From the NCBI GenBank assembly GCA_944326555.1, contig CALVEK010000002.1, positions 62,001 to 126,000 of the forward strand: a stretch of 64,000 nucleotides of DNA, written 5' to 3'. This stretch comes from Candidatus Gastranaerophilales bacterium (GTDB lineage: Bacteria; Cyanobacteriota; Vampirovibrionia; Gastranaerophilales; Gastranaerophilaceae). Of this stretch, positions 29,814 to 39,838 are shown piece after piece (position 1 is the first letter of the stretch; each line of letters opens with the position of its first letter). The position numbers and the translations under genes were made by a program. The notes beneath the pieces are model-generated. The model saw only the letters and a list, made by a program, of their open reading frames with translations. It did not search any database and was not told the DNA's origin.

Positions 29814-30062
29814 ATGTGGCAAATACTTCAACAACCATCTTGTGCATCACAGATAACCAAAAATCCGATAGACGATTTAACGCAGAATACATATAATTCT
29901 TCTGAGACACTAAGACTACTTTTAAAAGAAAGTAGAGAATCACAAAAAAGGTCTAATAGCCAATTTGTAATAACAACGTTAATCACTCTTGCTACATTAT
30001 TTTTGGCAGCACTTCCTTATATAGAACGCATAAAGTCCTTTTTTAGACTAATACATTTTTAA
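29814..30062 (+). CDS. Small tail-anchored membrane protein
   Basis: An 82-residue protein with a hydrophilic first half (SSETLRLLLKESRESQKRSN) and one hydrophobic helix near residues 52-70 (FVITTLITLATLFLAALPYI), followed by a short basic tail. GGAAG lies 7 nt upstream of the ATG. Its end overlaps the 3' end of the convergent recombinase gene by 20 bp. No family is recognised. Such small membrane proteins often sit at the edge of mobile elements. Confidence 0.55.
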   Translation: MWQILQQPSCASQITKNPIDDLTQNTYNSSETLRLLLKESRESQKRSNSQFVITTLITLATLFLAALPYIERIKSFFRLIHF

Positions 30063-31647
30063 AAAGTTTTCTTAAACTCAAGTCCACATCCTGAGTTCCA
30101 TTTAAAATATCCTCTTGTATGTTTGGCGGCAAAAATCTGAGTGACATAATTTGTCTAATATATTTTTTATCTTTCATATTTTCAAAACGTTGGATATCGG
30201 TTATTGTTTTACAAAGACCTTTCTGTAACAGACCGTGCCAATAGTAACATCTTGTTAGTGCTTTTATTAGTGTCAAATTATATTTTTGAATTTTGGAATT
30301 TTCTGGAATTATCAAAATTTTACCTTTGGTTGGTGTTCTAGCAATTTTTATTTTCTTATCAAATGAAATAAATTCTGTAGGCTCTTCACAACACGATATT
30401 TCTAATTTACTTTTATATACAATTGATAAAAGAACTGGGATCAATGTATTTTTCTTTATTATAATTTGTATCCTATCTGCATATAAAATAACATTGAAGA
30501 TTAATGCTCTTATGAAAAAAGGTTCAAATGTTTCTGTATTTTCAAGATATTTGATTATTGCAATTTCTTGCTTTATATCTAAAGTTGTAAGATAAACTTG
30601 TATTTGATTTGTATTTTTTAGAAAACCGGTAATTTCATCTTTGACAACTTTTTCAATTTCTAATGCAGGAATTTTTGTTACAGAACCAGATTTTTCTTTA
30701 TTAAGCCCGAGTATAGCCTGACTTACGTAATATCTGTATTTCTTATTTCTTGTATTGCTGAGACTAGTCGTCATTATATTTTCTTTGTCGTCATACAACA
30801 AACCTTTTAAAAAAGAATCACTGGTGTTTTTACTTGTGCCTTCAATTGCATTAAGAGACAATATGTTTTGCACTTCTTCAAAAAGAGAAGGTTGAATAAT
30901 AGCAGGATGCTCACCATCGTATTCGTTTTGTTTATGAACAATCTTACCTGTATAAATCTTATTTTTCAGTATGTAATAAAGATTTCCTTTTGAAAAATTT
31001 TTACCGGATTTTGTTTTGATTTTGCTATCTTTCAGGTATTGCATTAATTTTGAGACACTTTTAAACTCTAAATATTTATTAAAAATAAGCTTTATTTTTA
31101 AGCTATCTTTCTCATTGATTTTTAAAGTTCTATTATTCTTGTCGTACCCCAAAGGTACAACCCCTCCCATCCATAGACCTTTTTTCTTTGATGCTGCGAA
31201 TTTGTCCCGAATCCTTTCTCCCGTTACTTCTCTTTCAAATTGAGCAAAGGATAGCAAAATATTTAATGTCAGTCTACCCATAGATGTTGTCGTATTAAAA
31301 TGTTGTGTTATAGAAACAAAAGAAGCTTGATGCTGATCAAAAATATCTATGATTTTTGAAAAATCCATAAGAGAACGGGTTAACCTGTCCACCTTGTAAA
31401 CAACCACAATATCAATCTTGTCTTCTTTTACATCTTGCAATAGTGCTTTAAAGGAAGGTCGTTCCATTGTTCCACCGGAATACCCGCCATCATTATATTG
31501 CGTATCTATCAATATCCAGCCCTCATTCTTCTGTGATTTAATGTAGGCTTCACAAGCTTCTCGCTGAGCATCTAGTGAATTAAAATCCTGCTCCAGACCT
31601 TCTTCTGTTGATTTCCTTGTATAAATTGCACATCTGATTTTTTTCAT
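30043..31647 (-). CDS. Large serine recombinase
   Basis: A 534-residue site-specific recombinase. The N-terminal resolvase domain (about 1-150) has the nucleophile Ser in YTRKSTE, plus DRLTRS and FAQFEREVTGERIRDK. A recombinase domain (about 160-260) follows with GKIVHKQNEYDGEHPAII. The C-terminal part ends in LRFLPPNIQEDILNGTQD. Large serine recombinases integrate and excise phages and genomic islands. This gene lies at the left edge of the accessory region, close to tRNA-Val. It is intact and starts with a normal ATG. A truncated relative of its C-terminus lies at the right edge (60781-61032). Confidence 0.92.
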   Translation of the reverse strand: MKKIRCAIYTRKSTEEGLEQDFNSLDAQREACEAYIKSQKNEGWILIDTQYNDGGYSGGTMERPSFKALLQDVKEDKIDIVVVYKVDRLTRSLMDFSKIIDIFDQHQASFVSITQHFNTTTSMGRLTLNILLSFAQFEREVTGERIRDKFAASKKKGLWMGGVVPLGYDKNNRTLKINEKDSLKIKLIFNKYLEFKSVSKLMQYLKDSKIKTKSGKNFSKGNLYYILKNKIYTGKIVHKQNEYDGEHPAIIQPSLFEEVQNILSLNAIEGTSKNTSDSFLKGLLYDDKENIMTTSLSNTRNKKYRYYVSQAILGLNKEKSGSVTKIPALEIEKVVKDEITGFLKNTNQIQVYLTTLDIKQEIAIIKYLENTETFEPFFIRALIFNVILYADRIQIIIKKNTLIPVLLSIVYKSKLEISCCEEPTEFISFDKKIKIARTPTKGKILIIPENSKIQKYNLTLIKALTRCYYWHGLLQKGLCKTITDIQRFENMKDKKYIRQIMSLRFLPPNIQEDILNGTQDVDLSLRKLFKNVLV

Positions 31648-31728
31648 ACTGTATCTATCACTCTAAAAAATTATGTTCTAAAGTGAATTCAAGACATTTG
31701 TATCAATTGGACATATTGAATATAAAAT

Positions 31729-34383
31729 TTAGATCTTTATTGATATTTTTTCTTTCTCTAATTCTTTAAAATTTATACTTTCAAAAACTGGCATTTGTTG
31801 ATAACGGAAGTAATAATAATAATTTTCATCTATTTTAGCTTTAATAATTTTTTGCGCTTCTTCTTGTTCATCTATCAAAATATATGCTGCGGCTTTTTCC
31901 ATTGTATCTTTAGTATTATCAAAAATAGGCTCTAAATTAACTTTTGTAATTTTAGATGGATTTTTTCTTCTTTTTTTTGCTAAATTATAATTGATTTTTA
32001 AAATGTTATCATTTTTATTAACTAATATATTAGATTTATCATTGATTAATTTTTGGTATATTTCATAAATTTCATCATATTCTTCAAGTTTCAAAAGATT
32101 GTATGTATATGTAATATAGTCAGATGTTGTTTTGTCACTTTTTTCAAACTCATCCATTATCTTATCAAAAAATTTATTCTTATCTATGTGAAATAAAATT
32201 TCATTATAAACATCTAGCCTCATTAACTCAGATGCATCAGGCTGTCTATTTATAATATCAAAAGCTTTTTGATATTCATTATTAAAAAACAACAAACTTA
32301 TATACAAAGAAAAATACTTTAATCTGTCATTTCTCGCAATCTTTAATAGTCTTGGGTCAATACTTTCTATATTTTTTATCGCCAAGTTTAAATTTCTAAA
32401 ATTAACTAATATACATCTTGTTTTATTTAAATTATATAAAATACTATCTTTATATTGAAGGTCATTATCCGAAAATATTTTTATTAATTCATCACAATTG
32501 TTTAACTTTGATAAAATTTTAATATATTCAGATAAGTAAAAAATGTTTCTTTCATAAATTCTATTATTTTTTAAATACTCATTAAAGATGTCTTTAAGTT
32601 CTAACAAATATTTTTTTTCATTATCTTTATCATTTTTAATTTTTCTATAAATTTTTTCTATTTTTGCATCATAAACAGGCATTGAATAATTATCTTTAGA
32701 ACCCAGATCATTTATAATTTGATCACAAACATCAATAATTTCTTGGACATCATTATGTCGTTCAATCACAAAAGACAATTTATCCATATATGCATCATTA
32801 TCAGACGTTTTTGATAAATCAATCGATTTATCATATAGTTGCATAATTTCCCTCCAGGAATCTTTAGAAAAATCATTTAGCTCTATTTTATATTCTGCTA
32901 TATTGTTAAGAATTATATAATTGGATGAATCCAAATTAAAAGCTTGCTCAAGAATAGATATTTTTTCATTTATATCCGGAACAAGGCTTGCTTTTTTTAT
33001 TAAATAAGGGATATTAGAATCTTTTTTGTGCTCATTATTGTATTGCATAACTTTGTCAATTGTCTGCAACGCTAATTGTTTCTGTTCTAATCCAACAAGA
33101 CAATTAATTTTGTGGTACACATATACATTATATAAAAATGAGGGAACATCCTTATTTGTTATATTTTTCTCAATAAGTTCCAATGCTTGATTAAATTGTT
33201 TATTTTTAATAAGAATTCTTATATCTTTTTCTTCTGGTACATTATATTCACTCTTTAGTTCTTTTTCTTTTATCTCGTATTTAGAATTTTGGTCCATATT
33301 ATTTTGTTCAATCTGCTCATGAGAATATGAAGCATCAAATTGTGAATTATTTATATCATTTACGATTAATTCGCAATCATTAAACTTTTCTTTTTGTTCC
33401 ATAAAATATTCTTGCTGTTTGGTAACACGAGCACTTGCCAACATACCTAATTGTATAGGAGAATTAACTTTACCTTCTTCATTTAATACAAGATGTGCTA
33501 GCTGTGCACAAAAAACATCGAAATTATCTATTAAAACGTAATATACTTTATCTTTTTTTAATAAATCTATAACTTTTTTACTAATATTACCGTTATTAAA
33601 ATCTTCCTTTCTTATACACCAATATATTCCATTATTAAGATATTCTTCTTTAGTCAATAAATCATTCAAAACTTTCATAATAGAGTCATCATTACCCGCA
33701 TACCCCACAGTAATCAATCCATAATTTTTTAAAAATTCTTCAAATTTACTTTTCATATTTGTTTCTAAATCGCTTAGTTCATCATTTGTCGATTTAAGTT
33801 TCTTAAAAAGGAAATCACCGTGTAATTTTATGATCTTAGTTCTCTGCGAACGAATGCTAATATTAAAAATCGAAGAATCATGTGCACAAACAATAGGACG
33901 TTTTATATCGTTATATGGAGACATTGACTGTTCAAGTAAATCATCAAAATTAGTTGTAAAAAAAGTGTCAATTTCACCGTTATGAGCAAGACGATTGAGA
34001 TATTTATATCCAATCGACGGTTCCTTTGCTTTTATGACTTCACGTTCAATAAAATTTCTTCGTTGATTTGGTAAATCATACAATTTACCAAATAATGACC
34101 CGTATTCATTGTTTTCATCATACCAAGAGCGTTCATTTTCTCTTAAATATTGTCTAATTTCATCAGGACTAATTGCATTTATATCTTCATTTTTTAATCT
34201 CCTATAAACCTCTGTAAGCCATTTTTCCACTAAAACTTGACCTGTTCTAATACCTGACGACGCAGAAGCTCCAGCACCAAGCAACATGCAATACAAAGCT
34301 TGTTTGTCTTCTGGTTTGTTTTTTATAAATGTTGCCAAATCTTCAATTGTTCTTAATTTTTCTGTATTGATATCCAAAGCCAT
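31729..34383 (-). CDS. SIR2-domain protein with helical repeat C-terminus (probable anti-phage defence)
   Basis: An 884-residue protein. The N-terminal ~300 residues are a SIR2-like NAD-binding fold: LLGAGASASSGI, FFTTNFDDLLEQS, KLHGDF and LITVGYAGNDDSI are the G.GAS, TxNxD, catalytic His and C-terminal pocket elements. The remaining ~580 residues are all-helical, with TPR-like A/B spacing in several stretches and no ATPase motif. SIR2 plus helical repeat is the layout of defence sirtuins that deplete NAD+ on phage infection (DSR type). Which phage component it might sense is unknown. The start is placed at 34383, where AAAGGT precedes the ATG; a 16-codon upstream extension lacks a ribosome site. 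It sits alone between recombinase and autotransporter genes. Confidence 0.8.
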   Translation of the reverse strand: MALDINTEKLRTIEDLATFIKNKPEDKQALYCMLLGAGASASSGIRTGQVLVEKWLTEVYRRLKNEDINAISPDEIRQYLRENERSWYDENNEYGSLFGKLYDLPNQRRNFIEREVIKAKEPSIGYKYLNRLAHNGEIDTFFTTNFDDLLEQSMSPYNDIKRPIVCAHDSSIFNISIRSQRTKIIKLHGDFLFKKLKSTNDELSDLETNMKSKFEEFLKNYGLITVGYAGNDDSIMKVLNDLLTKEEYLNNGIYWCIRKEDFNNGNISKKVIDLLKKDKVYYVLIDNFDVFCAQLAHLVLNEEGKVNSPIQLGMLASARVTKQQEYFMEQKEKFNDCELIVNDINNSQFDASYSHEQIEQNNMDQNSKYEIKEKELKSEYNVPEEKDIRILIKNKQFNQALELIEKNITNKDVPSFLYNVYVYHKINCLVGLEQKQLALQTIDKVMQYNNEHKKDSNIPYLIKKASLVPDINEKISILEQAFNLDSSNYIILNNIAEYKIELNDFSKDSWREIMQLYDKSIDLSKTSDNDAYMDKLSFVIERHNDVQEIIDVCDQIINDLGSKDNYSMPVYDAKIEKIYRKIKNDKDNEKKYLLELKDIFNEYLKNNRIYERNIFYLSEYIKILSKLNNCDELIKIFSDNDLQYKDSILYNLNKTRCILVNFRNLNLAIKNIESIDPRLLKIARNDRLKYFSLYISLLFFNNEYQKAFDIINRQPDASELMRLDVYNEILFHIDKNKFFDKIMDEFEKSDKTTSDYITYTYNLLKLEEYDEIYEIYQKLINDKSNILVNKNDNILKINYNLAKKRRKNPSKITKVNLEPIFDNTKDTMEKAAAYILIDEQEEAQKIIKAKIDENYYYYFRYQQMPVFESINFKELEKEKISIKI

Positions 34384-34490
34384 TTTTATTATTACCTTTA
34401 CTATTAAATAGATGCATGATAATTTTAACATCAGAAATCAAACATTTCATTTCATATTAAGTAAATATTACAAAAGCATAATGAGAAACA

Positions 34491-37400
34491 TTACTTACCG
34501 ACTTTACTTCTTAAACCGACTGAGAACGCAACACCTTCTCTGCCCCCGCTTCTGAACATTGCCTGTCCATAGCCTGTGAATCTTTCTCCCCAGCGTTTTT
34601 GTACACCCAGTCCGTATTCGACGTAAGGTCTTACGGCTAATTCCGGTAAACTTACATCATTAGCCTGAAATTTTGTTTTATCCATTATATTCCAGATAAA
34701 GTTCACCCCGAGATATGGCTGCCATCCGTTAGAACAGTTGCCTACAAGTTTTATTCCCGGTACAACCTGAATTGCATTTAGCGGGTCAGAAGTAATATTT
34801 ACACCGGCTGCATTGTGATAATCAAATGTATTTACAAATGAGTATGACATTAAATAGCTTGGCTGTAGTATCATTTTGCTGTTAAACAGTTCCCAATTAT
34901 ATCCTGTTTTTATTGCAGTACCGGCTAAAAGCATACCAAAGTTTTCAGAACCTCTTGAGGTATTTGCATCTGCTCCGTTTGCACCTACGTTAGCCGTCCA
35001 CGCACCAAACCAGTTACCTTTGTACAATGTACCTGTTGTCCCCAGTGTACCGCCATTTTGATATATGCTGTTTCCCTGATATGCCTGGTGGCTTCCGTTG
35101 TAACCCGCATAGAGACTGAACACTCCCTCAAAGCCGTGACCGAGTTCTTTTATTGCAGAATCACCTCCGATAAAAGAACCGTACATTACGTTAGAAACTC
35201 TCGGACCGCCTCTTAAAGCAACGCTTTCAAATGATGAATAAGGTCTTGCCCAGAGTCCTTTGTTTTCTTCGGGCAACTGTGTCGGAGCGTATGTGTACAT
35301 TGAATCAGAGTATGCATATTTATTTCTGTTTTTCATAGCTTCTCTGTCAGCTTTTGACATAAGCATCGTGATATCCATATTGGCAAATGCCTGATCGTAT
35401 GAATTTAATAATGTCAAATATCCGCCTGCTTGCGCAGCAACAGAAGATACCATAACAGACGGATTTACGTTTGCATAATCAGATGATGAACCTCTTGTAA
35501 ATGCAAATTCACCTGTTGTTGGGTCATAGCCTACACCGTATTTATAAATTGCTGAATAAGCAACATCTTTTACAGAAGTAGTCACATGGCCTTTTAACTC
35601 ATCAGGCGCAAAGGAAATAACTGTTTTGTCTTTATTAGCATCACTCAAAAGATTTATATTGCTTACATTTAATTTTCCGTCTGTAACCTTGTATCTGTCT
35701 GCAGAAATGCTATCCATTTTTTCTGCTGCCAAATCTGCATCCACAGATATATTAGAATTTTTATTTAGCTCAATTGAAGCAAGAGAAATGTCATTAACTG
35801 TTCCATTTGCAAGGTTCAACAAACCTCCGCTAAAGTTTACGCTGTTTTTGTTTCCATCAGGATTTGACAGGTATTCGTCTTTTGTGAAAGTAACACTGCC
35901 GCTGTTTATATTGTATTGCAAAGCGTCTATGTAGTTGTTGTGAACAGTGTCTTTGTTTTCATTGTTAATTGTAAGAGGATCTATTTTTCCGTTGAATACA
36001 ATCCTTCCGTCTCCTCGCAAAGTCATTTCATTAGAAACATTTGCTGAACGAATATCATTCCTGATTTCAACAGTTCTGCCTGATGAAGCGGAAATATCTG
36101 CTTTTGCTGTTGTTCCATCCAAATATATTGCGTTTGCTTTATCGGCTTCCGATATTATGTTGTTTATTGAAATATCATTATTTATTGCATTAATTTCAAG
36201 TTTTCCTCCGTCTTTTACAGTTAAAGCCCCTTCATTTGCTGCTGAGGTCTTAAAGTTAGAAATATTTGCATCGCTTATTTTTAAAGTCTGGTTGTTGTTA
36301 ACAACTATTCCGCTGTTCTGGTTTCCGTCTATTGTGTAACCGTTTCCGTTCACAGTCAACTCGGTACCGCCGAGATTTCCTGTCCATCCGGTCTGAAGTC
36401 CTGACCCGGATATAACAATATCTTCATTTGCAGAAAAGCTTCTTTCATCTGCCAGATTTATGTCTTTATTGTTTTGAGATATTGTATCTGAACCGCTTAT
36501 TACAAGTGAAAATCCGTCTATTTCAACAGTCTTGTTTTCATCATCAACCAGTCTTGAAATATTCAAATTTTTGCCATCGGCATTGATTGTATAAAGATAT
36601 TTATTTGTTAAAACATCAAAGTTTTGATGTGAATTTATGCTCAAATCGGAAGACATCCCTTTATCTGTAAAAGCTGTAGTATAGCTGTTTACACCATTTT
36701 CAAAATCAGATACGAGATTTACATTTGTCAAGTTTAAAGTACCTGTTGACGGTCCTTTTGCAACAATAGTATCAAAGTTTTTATTTTCCGCATCTATATC
36801 TATCGCAATATTTGCATTGTCAGCACTAAACGTATTCAGGCTCATTGTACCTGCTTTGTTATTTGAAAGATCCAAAAAAGTACCACTTGCAAGTATTACT
36901 TCTGTGTCATTCAAATTTGAATCGTTATTTAGAACAACATTTCCGCTTTTGACGTTTATTTGTATTCTTGATGAAGGAACTGGCACAACAGGAGCGTTAA
37001 AAACAACTGTTCCAGCATTACCTACTGTTTTATTATTTATATTGATATTTGGAATATATTCTTTTGTTATAGTTTCGCCTTGTTCGTTTTGATAATTTAT
37101 TGCAAAACTTTCACCTGTTATACCACCGTTAAACGTAATGCTTTTACCGCTTGTTGTATTTAGATTTAGGTTCGAACCACGAAGATATATGTCGGCTCCT
37201 TGATTTGCCGTGTTATCCTTAAACTCAATATTTTTATTTTCCGCACTGATATTAACAGATGGTGTTTTATCTATATCCAAAGCATAGCTCTCTGATGCAA
37301 TAGCAGCGCCAAATTCGGCTTTATTTCCGACAAAAGAAGTGTCTTTTATATTCACATCCGCTTCCAGGTTATAGATAGCTCCGCCAGAATATGCTGAATT

Positions 37401-39311
37401 TTCGACAAAATATGAGTCTGTGACGTTTGTTACCGAATTATATCCATTGAATATGGCACCACCATTACCTCGTATCCCCTCATTGTGAATTTCAATAACT
37501 TCTGGTTTTAAATTCTCATCAGGAAGGCCTACTGTAAGAACATGTGATTCCCATTTTGTAACAGATGTGGAATTGTTTTTAAATGTTGAGTTTTTTATGT
37601 CTAATGAATATGTATCTGTATAATCAGTAACATTGTTATCCAAGCCGTTCGCAATTGCGCCACCGGCAAATCCGGCTATATTATTGCTAAATTCTGCATT
37701 ATCAATTACAGTTGTTCCTTCATTATGAATAGCTCCGCCAATTCCATTGATTGTATAAACATAACCTGTTTTATCTGTAAAATCATGTTTTACTTTTAAA
37801 TCATATTCTGATTTTGCAGTGTTATTGCTAAATTTACTGCCGCCTGAAACGGATAAAGTTCCTTTGTTATAAATTGCACCACCTTTTTGAGCAGCTATGT
37901 TATTATTGAATGTCGAATTATTTATATTTGCAATGTTTTCATTGTAAATAGCTCCGCCATTACCTTTTGCACCTGTTTCGATTTGATTTATTATTTCAGG
38001 AATAAGAGAAGGATTATCTTCATTATTTTCTTCATTTTTGTATTTTGTATATGCTTTGTTTGAATCAAAATTTGACTCCGACAATGCTAGTATTGTGTCT
38101 TTTTCATTGCAAATGGCACCGCCTTGCAGTGATGCAAAGTTGCCTTTAAACTCTGAATTCGATATTTCAACAGCCGGAATAGTTACATCTTCATCGAATT
38201 TTTCAAAACTCAAGTTCACAGCACCACCTTGCTGACCTGATTTGTTTGAATCAAAGATCGAATTTTGAATGTTTAGTTTTGAATTAAAAAAATTAGAACC
38301 GTAAAAATCGACAGCACCGCCATGTGTACCTGCTTCATTTGCAATAAAAGTAGAATCTTTTATAATCGTGTCGGAACTAGTGCTTATAGCTCCGCCGGCA
38401 CCTTGAATTATGTGACTTTCTTTCCATTTGTAATTTGTTTCATCATATAGTTTTGAGTCTCGGTTTGACTTTGCAATATTGTTTTCAAATGAAGAGTTTA
38501 GAACTTCGAGTTTGCCTGTGCCTGAGCTGTCTGTTTTTCCCTCTGAATTTATTGCACCGCCTTGAATAGCGGCAATATTTGAGTTGAATTTTGCTCCGTT
38601 AATTTTTAGCGAACCATTATTTGAAATTGCCCCGCCAAATCCGTTGTAATCATTGTCATAGCCATCTATAAGTTCATTGTTTACTTTGTAAGTATTAACT
38701 CTAAAGTATTCAGAATACGCTTTGTTTCCGATAAATTCATTGTTTCCAATAAGATTTAGTGTACCATTTCTATCGTTAAAGATAGCACCACCCATTTGCG
38801 CGACAATATTGTTTTTAAAAATAGAGTCAGAAATTGTTGTATTACTATGGTTTGCAATCGCACCGCCATAACCGAGGGACATATCAATATTTTCTTGTAC
38901 AATACTGCCAACTTGCTGTTCAGGTACTTTAAAAAAATAGTGATACAATGCAGAGGTTGTATTATTTTCAAAAGTTGAGTTTTCTATGTTCATTTCACCG
39001 TAATTTGAAACAGCTGCTCCTTCTACAGTGTAGTCATAAGGTGATATTTCTGTTTGTTCTGTTGGAAAATCTGGTTCGATGGAGTTGTTTTTAAATGAAG
39101 TGTTTTGAATATTTACCGTACCTTCATTGTATATACCGGCTCCGGAAGATTCGTGTTTTAGACTTTCAAAACGGTCATTGTTTATATCTAACGTATCAGG
39201 AACAGGAACAACAACTCTGTCATTAGCAAAAGTGACACTCCCTACGGTAAGCATTACAGCTAAAAGCAAGGGAGTATAGACTCTGCTTTTATTAAAAATC
39301 TTTTTCTCCAT
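34491..39311 (-). CDS. Pmp-type autotransporter adhesin
   Basis: A 1,606-residue type V secreted protein. A signal peptide ends near residue 30 (LTVGSVTFA). The passenger contains many polymorphic-outer-membrane-protein repeats: GGAI(Y/S/N)N paired with FxxN segments such as STFENN, SNFDSN and STFNNN, between about residues 60 and 720. A less regular beta-helix follows. The last ~290 residues form the autotransporter barrel (WARPYSSFESVALRGG, then alternating aromatic strands to the C-terminus). The passenger should be displayed on or shed from the cell surface and act in adhesion. Its C-terminus ends ...RSKVGK, without the usual terminal aromatic. The promoter must lie in the 150-bp gap shared with the divergent Xre gene. 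Confidence 0.9.
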   Translation of the reverse strand: MEKKIFNKSRVYTPLLLAVMLTVGSVTFANDRVVVPVPDTLDINNDRFESLKHESSGAGIYNEGTVNIQNTSFKNNSIEPDFPTEQTEISPYDYTVEGAAVSNYGEMNIENSTFENNTTSALYHYFFKVPEQQVGSIVQENIDMSLGYGGAIANHSNTTISDSIFKNNIVAQMGGAIFNDRNGTLNLIGNNEFIGNKAYSEYFRVNTYKVNNELIDGYDNDYNGFGGAISNNGSLKINGAKFNSNIAAIQGGAINSEGKTDSSGTGKLEVLNSSFENNIAKSNRDSKLYDETNYKWKESHIIQGAGGAISTSSDTIIKDSTFIANEAGTHGGAVDFYGSNFFNSKLNIQNSIFDSNKSGQQGGAVNLSFEKFDEDVTIPAVEISNSEFKGNFASLQGGAICNEKDTILALSESNFDSNKAYTKYKNEENNEDNPSLIPEIINQIETGAKGNGGAIYNENIANINNSTFNNNIAAQKGGAIYNKGTLSVSGGSKFSNNTAKSEYDLKVKHDFTDKTGYVYTINGIGGAIHNEGTTVIDNAEFSNNIAGFAGGAIANGLDNNVTDYTDTYSLDIKNSTFKNNSTSVTKWESHVLTVGLPDENLKPEVIEIHNEGIRGNGGAIFNGYNSVTNVTDSYFVENSAYSGGAIYNLEADVNIKDTSFVGNKAEFGAAIASESYALDIDKTPSVNISAENKNIEFKDNTANQGADIYLRGSNLNLNTTSGKSITFNGGITGESFAINYQNEQGETITKEYIPNININNKTVGNAGTVVFNAPVVPVPSSRIQINVKSGNVVLNNDSNLNDTEVILASGTFLDLSNNKAGTMSLNTFSADNANIAIDIDAENKNFDTIVAKGPSTGTLNLTNVNLVSDFENGVNSYTTAFTDKGMSSDLSINSHQNFDVLTNKYLYTINADGKNLNISRLVDDENKTVEIDGFSLVISGSDTISQNNKDINLADERSFSANEDIVISGSGLQTGWTGNLGGTELTVNGNGYTIDGNQNSGIVVNNNQTLKISDANISNFKTSAANEGALTVKDGGKLEINAINNDISINNIISEADKANAIYLDGTTAKADISASSGRTVEIRNDIRSANVSNEMTLRGDGRIVFNGKIDPLTINNENKDTVHNNYIDALQYNINSGSVTFTKDEYLSNPDGNKNSVNFSGGLLNLANGTVNDISLASIELNKNSNISVDADLAAEKMDSISADRYKVTDGKLNVSNINLLSDANKDKTVISFAPDELKGHVTTSVKDVAYSAIYKYGVGYDPTTGEFAFTRGSSSDYANVNPSVMVSSVAAQAGGYLTLLNSYDQAFANMDITMLMSKADREAMKNRNKYAYSDSMYTYAPTQLPEENKGLWARPYSSFESVALRGGPRVSNVMYGSFIGGDSAIKELGHGFEGVFSLYAGYNGSHQAYQGNSIYQNGGTLGTTGTLYKGNWFGAWTANVGANGADANTSRGSENFGMLLAGTAIKTGYNWELFNSKMILQPSYLMSYSFVNTFDYHNAAGVNITSDPLNAIQVVPGIKLVGNCSNGWQPYLGVNFIWNIMDKTKFQANDVSLPELAVRPYVEYGLGVQKRWGERFTGYGQAMFRSGGREGVAFSVGLRSKVGK

Positions 39312-39468
39312 TTAATAACTCCAAACTAAAACTTATTGTAATATTTTATATTTTTATTGTTTTTATTTAATACCATAGTAATTTTATACTATGTAATAAT
39401 ATAAATCAAGGGATTTTATAGGTCGTTATAGTATTATATTTTTTTACCCAATATTCGATAATAACTTT

Positions 39469-39780
39469 ATGAGCAACATAAAAAAATTATTGGGTAACAG
39501 AATCCGAGAAATAAGACGTTCCAAAAATTTGACACAAGAAAAGCTAGCAGAACTGGTAGGCATTGGCACGCCCAATATCAGCTATATTGAAACCGGAAAA
39601 TTTGCACCATCAATGGATACTCTTGAAAAAATAGCAGAAGTCCTCGAGGTAAAACCCTTTGAGTTGTATATGTTTGAACCCCTAAAACCTGCAAATGAAT
39701 TGCGTCAGGAATTAATAAAAGCTATGGATGATGAAAACTTGCTCAAACTGCTTTATAAGTTTTATTTGACAATAAAGTAA
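39469..39780 (+). CDS. Xre-family transcriptional regulator
   Basis: A 103-residue regulator with a classic HTH_3 domain in residues 5-65: LGNRIREIRRSKNLTQEKLAEL, a turn, then GIGTPNISYIETGKFAPSMDTLEKIAEVL. The short C-terminal part is helical and may dimerise. There is no ribosome-binding site, and GATAAT lies 6 nt before the ATG, which suggests a leaderless transcript. It is divergent from the autotransporter and upstream of the candidate RNA and toxin cassette, so it may control any of these. Confidence 0.85.
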   Translation: MSNIKKLLGNRIREIRRSKNLTQEKLAELVGIGTPNISYIETGKFAPSMDTLEKIAEVLEVKPFELYMFEPLKPANELRQELIKAMDDENLLKLLYKFYLTIK

Positions 39781-39802
39781 TCATTAATATTTTATAAAGA
39801 TT

Positions 39803-39832
39803 TTGAAATATTCAGAAAAATTAAGCTAAACT
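39803..39832 (+). promoter_or_regulatory. Candidate promoter for the structured RNA
   Basis: TTGAAA (39803-39808) and TAAACT (39827-39832) are spaced 18 bp, placing a start near 39839 where the GC-rich sequence begins. Confidence 0.45.
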
Positions 39833-39838
39833 GATAAT

